From: an uncultured Corynebacterium sp.
GTDB lineage: Bacteria; Actinomycetota; Actinomycetes; Mycobacteriales; Mycobacteriaceae
Assembly: GCF_943914615.1 (NCBI RefSeq)
Contig: NZ_CALUCS010000007.1
Location: forward strand, 1-64,000
Direction: 5' to 3'
Length of the DNA: 64,000 bases
The notes beneath the pieces are model-generated. The model saw nothing but the letters and a program-made list of their open reading frames with translations, was not told where the DNA came from and did not search any database. This document shows, one piece after another, positions 1-7,231 of this stretch (positions within the stretch are counted from its first letter, which is position 1; the number at the start of each line of letters is the position of its first letter). The position numbers were made by a program, and so were the translations under genes.

Positions 1-135
1 ATTCCCACCCTCGCCACATCCTCTCCCTTCCCACCACACTCACCAGCCCCATCCCCCACCCCACTAGCCTCATCATCCCCACTATCCTCACACCCGCCTC
101 CCTCCAACCCCACTTAGTCGGACCCCAGAAGCCCC
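1..135. other. C-rich, G-poor stretch with no assignable gene
   Basis: The plus strand is strongly C/T/A-biased here, with very few G. On the minus strand an open frame starts at a GTG (bases 113-111) directly after a TAA. It runs off the window edge and reads as a Gly/Asp/Glu-rich peptide (GCEDSGDDEASG). It could be the start of a gene lying outside the window or simply biased intergenic DNA. I do not call a gene. Confidence 0.3.
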
Positions 136-261
136 AAATGTCGTTAGATCGGGAATACGCCGCCCCTGAAAAATGCATCGCTTCAGCGCCAACCTCCTGA
201 CCAGCGGTTTTACATATTCGCTAACGGTTACCACTAACGCATTCTCGTTCTAGCGACATTT
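136..261. repeat. MITE-like 126-bp inverted-repeat unit, copy 1
   Basis: The unit begins AAATGTCGTTAG (136-147) and ends CTAGCGACATTT (250-261), an inverted repeat with one mismatch. It has exactly the length of the second unit at 281-406 and shares its terminal AAATGTCG. The right halves also resemble each other: CTGACCAGCGG..TTTACA here against TTGACCAGCGCATTTACG in copy 2. This looks like an older, diverged copy of the same small palindromic element. No ORF fits inside it. Confidence 0.55.
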
Positions 262-280
262 CGCCTGCCAACGAGGCCTT

Positions 281-406
281 AAATGTCGGAAAAGTTGCAA
301 AACATCTCGTGGCCAAAAATGAGGCTCAGGCGCGCAGCCCCTTGACCAGCGCATTTACGCTAATGAATATTGACACCAATAACGTTTTGCAACTTTTCCG
401 ACATTT
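281..406. repeat. MITE-like 126-bp inverted-repeat unit, copy 2
   Basis: The termini are perfect 23-nt inverted repeats. The left arm at 281-303 begins AAATGTCGGAAAAGTTGC and the right arm at 384-406 is its exact reverse complement. The interior is about 80 nt without a convincing gene. With copy 1 it forms a direct pair of 126-bp units, 145 bp apart start to start. It is too small to encode a transposase, so any mobility would be non-autonomous. Confidence 0.65.
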
Positions 407-463
407 CACCCCCAGTAGAGACACTCCCCATCGAGGCACCACACCCCAGCAGAGCCATGAAGC

Positions 464-511
464 TCGGCGGCAACATAGCAGGCGGAGTTCGGCGGCAACA
501 TAGCAGGCGGA
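464..511. repeat. Two direct copies of a 23-nt sequence
   Basis: Bases 464-486 and 489-511 are identical 23-mers containing CGGCGGCAACATAGCAGG, offset by 25 nt. They lie between the inverted-repeat pair and the metY promoter region. Their function is unknown. Confidence 0.75.
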
Positions 512-524
512 TGCAGGGTAGTTC

Positions 525-540
525 TAGACCAAGCGGTACA
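525..540 (+). promoter_or_regulatory. McbR-like operator upstream of metY (distal)
   Basis: TAGAC-CAAGCG-GTACA has the spacing of the McbR operator described in C. glutamicum (TAGAC-N6-GTCTA). The left half is perfect and the right half matches 3 of 5. McbR represses metY and other sulfur genes in C. glutamicum, which fits the position. The match is by eye only. Confidence 0.4.
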
Positions 541-602
541 GCGTTTTCGCAAGCAGCAAATGCCCTCCCAACTGGGACTTTATGGCGCCAACAAGAAAAA
601 AG

Positions 603-618
603 TAGACAGAGCGGTTTA
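603..618 (+). promoter_or_regulatory. McbR-like operator upstream of metY (proximal)
   Basis: TAGAC-AGAGCG-GTTTA has a perfect left half, 6-nt spacing and a right half matching GTCTA at 4 of 5 positions. It is the better of two such boxes in the metY leader. It lies about 90 nt before the start codon, where a repressor could cover the promoter. A further GTCTA lies at 635-639. Confidence 0.5.
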
Positions 619-710
619 CTTTTAACGCGTGTGGGTCTATCGTCGTAACACAGCAAAGCTAAACAGCTAACCAAAGCACCAACCAACAACAAACCCAAAG
701 GACCACACCA

Positions 711-2042
711 ATGCCGAAGTACAACAACGAGAACGCAGAGCAGTGGGGCTTCGCCACCCGCCAGATCCACGCAGGCCAGCCGGTCGGCGACACCGGCGCG
801 CGCAACCTGCCGATCCACTTCACCACCAGCTACGTCTTCAACGACGCAGAGCACGCCAAGGAGCGCTTCCACCTGGAAGACCTGGGTCCCATCTACTCCC
901 GCCTAACCAACCCCACTGTTGAGGCGCTGGAGAACCGCCTGAACTCCCTAGAAGGCGGCGTACACGCAGTCGCTTTCGCCTCCGGCATGGCTGCCGAGAC
1001 CGCCGCAATCCTCAACCTGGCTGGCGCCGGCGACCACATTGTCGCCTCTCCGCGCCTGTACGGCGGCACCGAGACTCTGCTGCAGCACACCTTGCCGAAG
1101 CTGGGCATCGAAACCACGTTCGTGGAAAACCCCGACGACCCAGAGTCCTGGCAGGCCGCCGTCCGCCCGAACACCAAGGCCTTCTTCGCCGAAACCTTCG
1201 CAAACCCGCAGGCAGACGTCCTGAACATCCCAGCCGTCGCAGAAGTCGCCCACGCTAACCAGGTCCCGCTGATCGTAGACAACACCCTGGCCACCGCCGC
1301 CCTGGTCCGCCCGCTGGAACTGGGCGCGGACGTCGTGGTTGCATCCCTGACGAAGTTCTACACGGGCAACGGCTCCGGCCTGGGCGGCATCATCGTCGAC
1401 GGCGGCTCCTTCGACTGGTCCGTCGAGCGTGACGGCCAGCCGGTCTTCCCCGGCTTCGTCAACCCGGACCCGGCCTACCACGGCCTGAAGTACGTGGACC
1501 TGGCCCCGGCTGCCTTCGGTATGAAGCTCCGCGCGGGCATCATCCGCGACACGGGCGCCACCCTTTCTGCGTTCAACGCATGGGTTGTGGCCCAAGGCCT
1601 GGACACCCTGACCCTGCGCATCGCCAAGCACAACGAGAACGCGAAGGCCGTGGCGGAGTTCCTGGCCGAGCAGCCGCAGGTGGCTACCGTGAACTATGCG
1701 GGCCTGCCGACTTCCCCGTGGTTCAAGGTCAAGGAGGAGCTGGGCTTGGAGTACACCGGCTCTGTCTTGAGCTTCGACCTGAAGGTCGACGATCCGACCT
1801 CGGAAGAGGCCAAGGCGAAGGCCTGGGCCTTCATCGATGCCCTGCAGCTGCACTCCGACCTAGCAAACGTCGGCGACGTGCGTTCCCTGGTGGTCCACCC
1901 GGCCACGACCACACACTCGCAGTCCGATGCGCATGGCCTGGCCCGCGCGGGTGTTTCCCACGCTACGGTTCGCCTGTCCGTGGGTATTGAGGACATCACC
2001 GACATCATCGACGACCTGAAGCGCGGCTTCGCAGCCATCTAA
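711..2042 (+). CDS. metY: O-acetyl-L-homoserine sulfhydrylase
   Basis: A 443-aa cytosolic PLP enzyme of the Cys/Met metabolism family. It converts O-acetylhomoserine plus sulfide to homocysteine and acetate (direct sulfhydrylation). The PLP lysine is K215 in VASLTKFYTGNG. Other family landmarks are SRLTNPTVEALE near the N-terminus and the late VGDVRSLVVHPATTTHSQ stretch. Length is typical for MetY. The ATG is preceded by AAAGGA. metX follows after 11 nt on the same strand and makes the substrate, so the two form a biosynthetic operon. Two McbR-like boxes upstream suggest repression in sulfur- or methionine-replete cells. Confidence 0.95.
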   Translation: MPKYNNENAEQWGFATRQIHAGQPVGDTGARNLPIHFTTSYVFNDAEHAKERFHLEDLGPIYSRLTNPTVEALENRLNSLEGGVHAVAFASGMAAETAAILNLAGAGDHIVASPRLYGGTETLLQHTLPKLGIETTFVENPDDPESWQAAVRPNTKAFFAETFANPQADVLNIPAVAEVAHANQVPLIVDNTLATAALVRPLELGADVVVASLTKFYTGNGSGLGGIIVDGGSFDWSVERDGQPVFPGFVNPDPAYHGLKYVDLAPAAFGMKLRAGIIRDTGATLSAFNAWVVAQGLDTLTLRIAKHNENAKAVAEFLAEQPQVATVNYAGLPTSPWFKVKEELGLEYTGSVLSFDLKVDDPTSEEAKAKAWAFIDALQLHSDLANVGDVRSLVVHPATTTHSQSDAHGLARAGVSHATVRLSVGIEDITDIIDDLKRGFAAI

Positions 2043-2053
2043 GGCTGATTCTC

Positions 2054-3241
2054 ATGAACCCCGAGTTCCTCCCCGCTTCTGGCGCGTCGCGCACGGTCTC
2101 TATCGGCGACGTTGTCACGGAGGCGGGTGTAACTATTCTTGACGCCGAACTCCGCTACTTTGCGTTCTACGACTCTCCGGAGGGCGCCGCGGACTATGCC
2201 GAGTTTTCCGCCGGCCCCGAGCCGGGACTGTCCCCGGAGGAGCGGCCGATTGTGCTGATCGAGCATGCCCTCACCGGCGATGGCAATGCCGCCGACTGGT
2301 GGGCGGACATGGTGGGCCCAAACAAGCCCATCGATACCACCCGTTACCTGGTGCTATGCGCGAATGTGTTGGGCGGCTGCCAGGGGTCCACAGGCCCGAG
2401 TTCTCCGCACCCAGACGGCCAGGCGTGGGGTTCGCGATTCCCGGCCTTGTCGATCCGTGACATGGTTACGGCGGAACGGTTGTTGTTGGAGCGGGTGGGC
2501 GTCACAAAGATCCATGCCTTGATCGGCGCCTCGATGGGCGGGGCGCGGGTGCTGGAGTGGTCGCTCATGTACCCGGAGATGGTCAACGCGGCGCTGCCGA
2601 TCGCGGTGAGCGCGCGTGCGTCTGCGTGGCAGATTGGTTTGCAGTCCAGCCAGATCCGCTTCATTGAGGCGGATCCGGCCTGGCACGGCGGCGACTATTA
2701 CGACACGGGCGAGGTTCCCTCGCACGGATTGGGCCAAGCCCGCCGCATCGCGCACCTGACGTACCGCGGTGAGCTGGAGGTGGACGAGCGTTTCGGGGTA
2801 GATCCGCAGAATGGCGAAAACCCCTACGGGCCGTACCGCGACCCGCACCAGCGCTTCGCGGTGGAAAGCTACCTGGATCGCCAGGCAGAGAAGCTGGTGG
2901 CACGCTTCGATGCGGGCAGCTACGTGGTGCTAACCGACGCGCTGAACAGGCACGACGTCGGCCGCGGACGGGGTGGCATGAACGCCGCCCTGGGCTCGTG
3001 TGAAGTGCCGACGATGGTGGTAGGTGTGGATACCGACATTCTGTATCCGCTGCACCAGCAGGAACACCTGTCGCGCAATCTGGGGGACTTCATCGGGATG
3101 TCGAAAATCACCTCTCCGACGGGCCACGATGGGTTTCTGATTGAGTCACGCCAGATGGGGCAGGCGTTAGCGAAGTTCCTGGCGAAGGCGGAGATCATCG
3201 CCGAAGGTACCGAGGGCGCCGAGGGAACTGCGCGAGCTTAG
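2054..3241 (+). CDS. metX: Homoserine O-acetyltransferase
   Basis: A 395-aa alpha/beta-hydrolase-fold acyltransferase. It acetylates homoserine with acetyl-CoA, giving the substrate of the preceding gene product. The nucleophile is S160 in GASMGGARVLEWS. The acid lies in VGVDTDILYP and the histidine in SPTGHDGFLIE. The early IVLIEHALTGDGNAADWW segment is typical of the family. Length is normal. The gene is co-oriented with metY and ends convergently on the DUF3017 gene: the two stop codons share bases, so no terminator fits between them. Confidence 0.95.
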   Translation: MNPEFLPASGASRTVSIGDVVTEAGVTILDAELRYFAFYDSPEGAADYAEFSAGPEPGLSPEERPIVLIEHALTGDGNAADWWADMVGPNKPIDTTRYLVLCANVLGGCQGSTGPSSPHPDGQAWGSRFPALSIRDMVTAERLLLERVGVTKIHALIGASMGGARVLEWSLMYPEMVNAALPIAVSARASAWQIGLQSSQIRFIEADPAWHGGDYYDTGEVPSHGLGQARRIAHLTYRGELEVDERFGVDPQNGENPYGPYRDPHQRFAVESYLDRQAEKLVARFDAGSYVVLTDALNRHDVGRGRGGMNAALGSCEVPTMVVGVDTDILYPLHQQEHLSRNLGDFIGMSKITSPTGHDGFLIESRQMGQALAKFLAKAEIIAEGTEGAEGTARA

Positions 3242-3597
3242 CTGGTCAGCGGGTCGACGCTCACGGCGATCCACAAAATGATTATGCCGATGGCGGCTGT
3301 GAAGGCGGTATCGAACTTGCGCGAACGCACCGCCAGCACGCCCAGCACCCGGGAATCCAGGAGTAGGCGTAGCACGGCGAGGTAGATCATCGCGCTGCCC
3401 AGCATGACGCTAGCTCGACGCCACCTGTCCACCAACAACAGCGCCAGCACCGCCAGCAGCATCAGCCCGAACAGCCCCAACAGCACGTACTGGACGGACC
3501 GAGAGAACCGGGAGGGCGGGTTGTTTCGGTCGTGGGGATTATCGAGTAGCCGCTGGCGGGCGTCGCCAATGCGGGCGGGGCGGGAGCGATTAGGCAC
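3238..3597 (-). CDS. DUF3017-like small membrane protein
   Basis: An inferred 119-aa protein with three hydrophobic segments (YVLLGLFGLMLLAVLALLLV, ASVMLGSAMIYLAVLRLLL, FTAAIGIIILWIAVSV). Position directly after folD and topology match the DUF3017 family found there in corynebacteria and mycobacteria. I chose the GTG at 3597, which overlaps the last codons and stop of folD (GTGCCTAA) and suggests translational coupling. The open frame continues to 3645, but that part is the folD coding region read in another frame. Function unknown. Confidence 0.7.
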   Translation of the reverse strand: MPNRSRPARIGDARQRLLDNPHDRNNPPSRFSRSVQYVLLGLFGLMLLAVLALLLVDRWRRASVMLGSAMIYLAVLRLLLDSRVLGVLAVRSRKFDTAFTAAIGIIILWIAVSVDPLTS

Positions 3598-4456
3598 GCA
3601 GCAGCTTCTCCGCGCGCTCGACGACGTTGCGCACCAGGAAGGCACGAGTCAGTGGCCCCACTCCCCCGGGGTTCGGAGAGACGGCGCCGGCAACGTCCCA
3701 CACGTCCGGATGCACGTCGCCCTTCAGCTTGCCGTCCTCTCCGCGGGAGACTCCCACGTCCAGAATCGCCGCACCCGGCTTGACCATGTCCGCGGTGATC
3801 ATGTGCGGCACGCCAGCGGCGGCGACGATCACGTCCGCGGCCTTCGTCTCCGCCGCCAGGTCCTTGGTGCCGGTGTGGCACAGGGTGACGGTGGAGTTCT
3901 CGCTGCGGCGGGTGAGCATCAGGCCGATCGGGCGGCCGACCGTCACCCCGCGGCCGATGACTACGACCTTCGCGCCGTTCAGCTCCACGTCGAAGCGACG
4001 GAGCAGGTGGATCGCACCGTTGGGGGTGCAGGGCAACGGGGCGGGCTCGTTGAGCACCAGCTTGCCCAGGTTCACCGGGTGCAGGCCATCGGCATCCTTG
4101 TCCGGGTCGATGCGCTCCAGCACAGCGTTTTCATCCAGGTGCTTCGGCAGCGGCAGCTGCACGATGTATCCGGTGCAGGCATCGTCGGCGTTCAGTTCGT
4201 CGATGACCGCGTTGAGCTCTTCCTGGGAAACGTCCGCCGGGAGGTCTTTGCGGATGGAGTTCACGCCGATCTGCTCGCAGTCCTTGTGCTTCATGCGCAC
4301 ATAGGAGTGGCTGGCCGGGTCGTCGCCCACCAGCACGGTGGCCAGGCCGGGAGTCACGCCCTTTTCCTTCAGCGCGGCGACGCGCTGTTCCAAGTCGGCG
4401 AAGATTTCGTCGCGGTAGAGTTTTCCATCCAATTTAGTAGCTGCCATGAGCCCCAT
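3590..4456 (-). CDS. folD: Bifunctional methylenetetrahydrofolate dehydrogenase / methenyl-THF cyclohydrolase
   Basis: A 288-aa cytosolic enzyme interconverting 5,10-methylene-THF and 10-formyl-THF with NADP. The substrate-binding YVRMKHKDCEQIG segment, the cofactor motif VVIGRGVTVGRPIG and the C-terminal NPGGVGPLT signature are all present, and length is standard. A second ATG at 4447 (MAATKLDG) is equally plausible as the start. It feeds one-carbon units toward purine and methionine synthesis. The DUF3017 gene overlaps its 3' end. Confidence 0.95.
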   Translation of the reverse strand: MGLMAATKLDGKLYRDEIFADLEQRVAALKEKGVTPGLATVLVGDDPASHSYVRMKHKDCEQIGVNSIRKDLPADVSQEELNAVIDELNADDACTGYIVQLPLPKHLDENAVLERIDPDKDADGLHPVNLGKLVLNEPAPLPCTPNGAIHLLRRFDVELNGAKVVVIGRGVTVGRPIGLMLTRRSENSTVTLCHTGTKDLAAETKAADVIVAAAGVPHMITADMVKPGAAILDVGVSRGEDGKLKGDVHPDVWDVAGAVSPNPGGVGPLTRAFLVRNVVERAEKLLRA

Positions 4457-4521
4457 TATTCCACGCGGGCTCGCTGGGATCGAGGTGGCGTCATGGCTAA
4501 AAAAGCAACTAGTACAAGAAA

Positions 4522-5151
4522 CTAGTAGGGCCTGCCGGGCCAGTGCGGCGCCTGGGCAACAGTTGGACGAACAGGGTTCATGGCGGCCACGACCACTCCA
4601 ATGATGACGATGGCGATTCCGGCCAGCGCGACCAAGGTGGGGATGGTGAGGGTATGTTGCAGGGTCGTTTCGGTATCCAGCCAGGTATCAAGGATTTCGA
4701 TGTAGCGCTGCCCCTCTTCCGAGGTGATTACATCCCGGCCGTCAGGTCCCCCAGTAGGCCAAGCCTTTTCTCCGAATTCCTTGATTTCCTCGCGGAAATC
4801 CCACCCTGGCACCACCGCGAAAGCCGCCCCGCCGCCCCACCACACGAGCATGCCGCCCCAGAAGATGGCGAGGGAATCCTTGCACCACTTCGGGATCGCG
4901 AGCGCCACGAAATTGAGGAGGCACTGTATCCCGAAGAATAGCGGGCCGACCGCGCCGGCAATTAGAAGTATCCCCACCCAGTCCTTGCCATAGAACGCGA
5001 AACGCAGCACGCAGTACACGATCGGCATAAGGAAGGCAGCGAGCCAGCCGATGAGCAGCGGCATGAAGCGAGAGTCCTGGCCGGTTTGCGGCGGCGGGGC
5101 ATACCCGTAGGCGGGCATCGGGGCAGGAGGGCCGTAGGGAGGGTACGTCAT
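4522..5151 (-). CDS. Membrane protein with Pro/Tyr-rich N-terminus
   Basis: A 209-aa protein. The first 25 residues are Pro/Tyr/Gly-rich (MTYPPYGPPAPMPAYGYAPP), a common cytosolic tail in actinobacterial membrane proteins. Four hydrophobic segments follow (about residues 30-55, 58-88, 92-117 and 168-190), with a hydrophilic loop between the third and fourth. I do not recognise the family. It lies upstream of folD on the same strand with a 65-nt gap. Confidence 0.65.
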   Translation of the reverse strand: MTYPPYGPPAPMPAYGYAPPPQTGQDSRFMPLLIGWLAAFLMPIVYCVLRFAFYGKDWVGILLIAGAVGPLFFGIQCLLNFVALAIPKWCKDSLAIFWGGMLVWWGGGAAFAVVPGWDFREEIKEFGEKAWPTGGPDGRDVITSEEGQRYIEILDTWLDTETTLQHTLTIPTLVALAGIAIVIIGVVVAAMNPVRPTVAQAPHWPGRPY

Positions 5152-5225
5152 GCTACAGATCCTGTCAGAAGGCGGGCGCTTTGGCTGGGGATTCTGGGCA
5201 TTAGGGCGAACATGGCCAAGAGCAT

Positions 5226-5260
5226 GAAAAACCGCGGCACGTTGGGACTATGCCGCGGGG
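5226..5260 (-). terminator. Rho-independent terminator of the pilus operon
   Basis: CCGCGGC (5232-5238) pairs with GCCGCGG (5252-5258). Read on the minus strand the hairpin is followed by TTTTTC. It lies about 70 nt past the stop codon of the basal pilin gene, the last gene of the minus-strand pilus operon. Confidence 0.75.
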
Positions 5261-5326
5261 CGGGATGAGGTTTTTCTTCCATACTTATAGAAGAATCTGC
5301 ACGGTGGGAATGTTCCCACAGCTACT

Positions 5327-6274
5327 TTATTTCTCCTGTGATTCAGCCAGATCACGTCGGCGGCGAAGCAAGGTAAATGCACCCACAACAACGAGCATGG
5401 CTCCGATAAGCGCCACCCACCACAGATGCGCTCCGGTTTGCGCCAGTCGATCGATGATGCTTGAAGACTCGCCGCCTTCATGACCACCGCCTGGGCTATT
5501 TGGCGGCGCTGGAGTATCCGGGTGCTCCGGCGGCGGGGTACCTGGAGTGCTTGGCTTATCGGGCGGCGTTCCGGGCCTATCGGGCGGCGTTCCGGGCTTA
5601 TCCGGAGGCGTTCCGGGCTTATCCGGCGGCGTTCCGGGCTTATCCGGCGGCGTTCCTGGATTGTCCTCCGGCTTCGGCTTCGTATTCACCGTCACGTTGT
5701 AGTTCCAGCTGCCGGTTTCTCCGATAGGGATCGTGATGAGGAAAGGACTGGACTGGCGGTATTCCTTAGTAGGATCCGCGCCCTCGTATTCCGTGACCAA
5801 GTACAAGCCGACCGGGAGGCCGGTGAACACTGCCTTACCGGAACTATCTGTGTACGCCTCAAAGGTTCTATCGAACCCCTGCCGACGAGCATCGGCTACC
5901 GAGAGCCGCTTCGCCTGATTCATCCCCTTCTCGGTAGTGAGGTCAATCCCCTGGACACGCTGCGCTGTGAAGCGAATGTTGTCGATAGGCCCAAAGGGTT
6001 TCTTGCCCCCTCGGTCGTCCCACCAATTTGGTTCGCTTTTCACCACCGTGAGAGTACCGAGACGGGTAGCATCAATAAACTTCACATCCAGGCCTTCGAC
6101 CTGGCCTGTGATGGTGTGCTGCTTCGCGTTAGCCTGCGGCACAACAGGGGTGGGGGCAACGAGCGGAGTGCCGACCAGAGCCACGACTGCGCCCAAACCG
6201 AACACGGAGCGGCGCAGCCCGGCACGGTGCACCGGCGCCCACCGTACCTGTGACGCGGTGTTCATGAGGTTCAC
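5327..6274 (-). CDS. Basal (wall-anchoring) pilin, SpaB/SpaE-like
   Basis: A 315-aa secreted surface protein. An N-terminal signal peptide (RRSVFGLGAVVALVGTPLVA) is followed by a Cna-B-like pilin domain and the pilin motif WNYNVTVNTKPK. About five PGTPPDK repeats form a rigid stalk near residues 205-240. The C-terminus has LAQTG, a hydrophobic span (WWVALIGAMLVVVGAFTLL) and RRRR. C. diphtheriae SpaB and SpaE carry LAxTG signals and terminate the pilus by housekeeping-sortase anchoring, so this is most likely the base subunit. It starts 3 nt after the sortase gene stop and is last in the operon. Confidence 0.85.
   Translation of the reverse strand: MNLMNTASQVRWAPVHRAGLRRSVFGLGAVVALVGTPLVAPTPVVPQANAKQHTITGQVEGLDVKFIDATRLGTLTVVKSEPNWWDDRGGKKPFGPIDNIRFTAQRVQGIDLTTEKGMNQAKRLSVADARRQGFDRTFEAYTDSSGKAVFTGLPVGLYLVTEYEGADPTKEYRQSSPFLITIPIGETGSWNYNVTVNTKPKPEDNPGTPPDKPGTPPDKPGTPPDKPGTPPDRPGTPPDKPSTPGTPPPEHPDTPAPPNSPGGGHEGGESSSIIDRLAQTGAHLWWVALIGAMLVVVGAFTLLRRRRDLAESQEK
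5555..5659 (-). repeat. Five tandem 21-bp units encoding PGTPPDK repeats
   Basis: Five in-frame 21-bp units start at 5555, 5576, 5597, 5618 and 5639, with only a few substitutions. They encode PGTPPDK or PGTPPDR heptads in the stalk of the basal pilin. In-frame minisatellites like this readily gain or lose units. Confidence 0.9.
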
Positions 6275-6277
6275 GGC

Positions 6278-7198
6278 TTATTCCTCTTCCATTTCTTCTT
6301 CGCCTACTACTACCTGTTCGGATTGTTTGGCTTTCTGCTTCTTCCGCTCGCGAAGGAACCACCAAGTAATCAGTGCGATGATCAACACTGCGGCGGCGAG
6401 CAGTAGCCACATCCACCACTGCATCAGCTTGCCGCGATCATCGAACACGTTGCCTTCGTCCTCATCCATTGGAACGCGGTGTGCATGCACCAGGAGCCGG
6501 TGGGTATTCACACCGTAGGGGGTGCAAGTGATGAGGGTCAGTAGGTCCTCTTCCGGCCGGGTTTTGAGGCTGTCGACCTCGTCCGGCAAGACAACCTCTG
6601 TGTCGTACACCTCGTACTTCATCTTCTCGCCGAAAGTCGACACGTAGACCGCATCGCCCTTCCGCACGTCCACGAGGTCATCCCACAGTGTGGCGTTGGA
6701 CAGACCTGTATGGCCTGTAATAACCGCGTGAGTTCCCTTCCCGCCTACAGGTAAGGAGGATCCGTAGAGGTGCCCAAGACCTTTTTGCAGAACCTCGTCG
6801 GAGGTCCCGTGGTAAACGGGTAGGCGCGATTCGATGGACGGGATAACCACCTGACTCATGGCGCTCTGCCCAGAGAGCTGGGAAAGATACTCTTCGTATG
6901 CGGGGTTATCCTCGCTGACGCGAGCCAGCCACGGATCTAGGATCGGTCCGTCCTTGTGCGTCGTGTTGTACCTGCGGGCTTCCTCTACCGCTCGACTAAG
7001 GGCTTGAGGGTCCGTTTCCTTCAAGTCTTGTTCGTATTTTTCCGCGATCTTTTGTTGCTGGTGGTTGTTCCACTGCGTGGCGTAAACGGGATAAAGCATG
7101 ACAAGCAGCCCCACCACCACTAAGAGGATGGGGAGGAAGGTGCGACGAAAGAGTGATCGCGGTGCGCTCTTTCGATGCCTACCAATTGTGCTTGTCAT
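6278..7198 (-). CDS. srtC: Class C (pilin-specific) sortase
   Basis: A 306-aa membrane transpeptidase that links pilin subunits through the lysine of the pilin motif. The catalytic triad reads H163 (ITGHTGL), C225 (TLITCTPYG) and R234 (THRLLVHAHR). An N-terminal membrane segment lies at about 18-38. The lid motif DPW occurs near residue 80 (GPILDPWLAR) and a C-terminal membrane segment (MWLLLAAAVLIIALITWW) is followed by basic and acidic residues. Lid and C-terminal anchor are hallmarks of class C sortases. The gene lies between major and basal pilin genes, as in spa clusters. Confidence 0.93.
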   Translation of the reverse strand: MTSTIGRHRKSAPRSLFRRTFLPILLVVVGLLVMLYPVYATQWNNHQQQKIAEKYEQDLKETDPQALSRAVEEARRYNTTHKDGPILDPWLARVSEDNPAYEEYLSQLSGQSAMSQVVIPSIESRLPVYHGTSDEVLQKGLGHLYGSSLPVGGKGTHAVITGHTGLSNATLWDDLVDVRKGDAVYVSTFGEKMKYEVYDTEVVLPDEVDSLKTRPEEDLLTLITCTPYGVNTHRLLVHAHRVPMDEDEGNVFDDRGKLMQWWMWLLLAAAVLIIALITWWFLRERKKQKAKQSEQVVVGEEEMEEE

Positions 7199-7231
7199 GT
7201 CCGTTGCTTTCCCGTTCGAACTGCCTAGCCC

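Noticed and set aside
136..406. Complete insertion sequence
   Set aside because: The units are only 126 bp and no transposase gene lies nearby; at most they are non-autonomous elements.
512..710. SAM riboswitch in the metY leader
   Set aside because: I looked for SAM-II/SAM-IV-type conserved cores and found none. McbR-like boxes explain regulation better.
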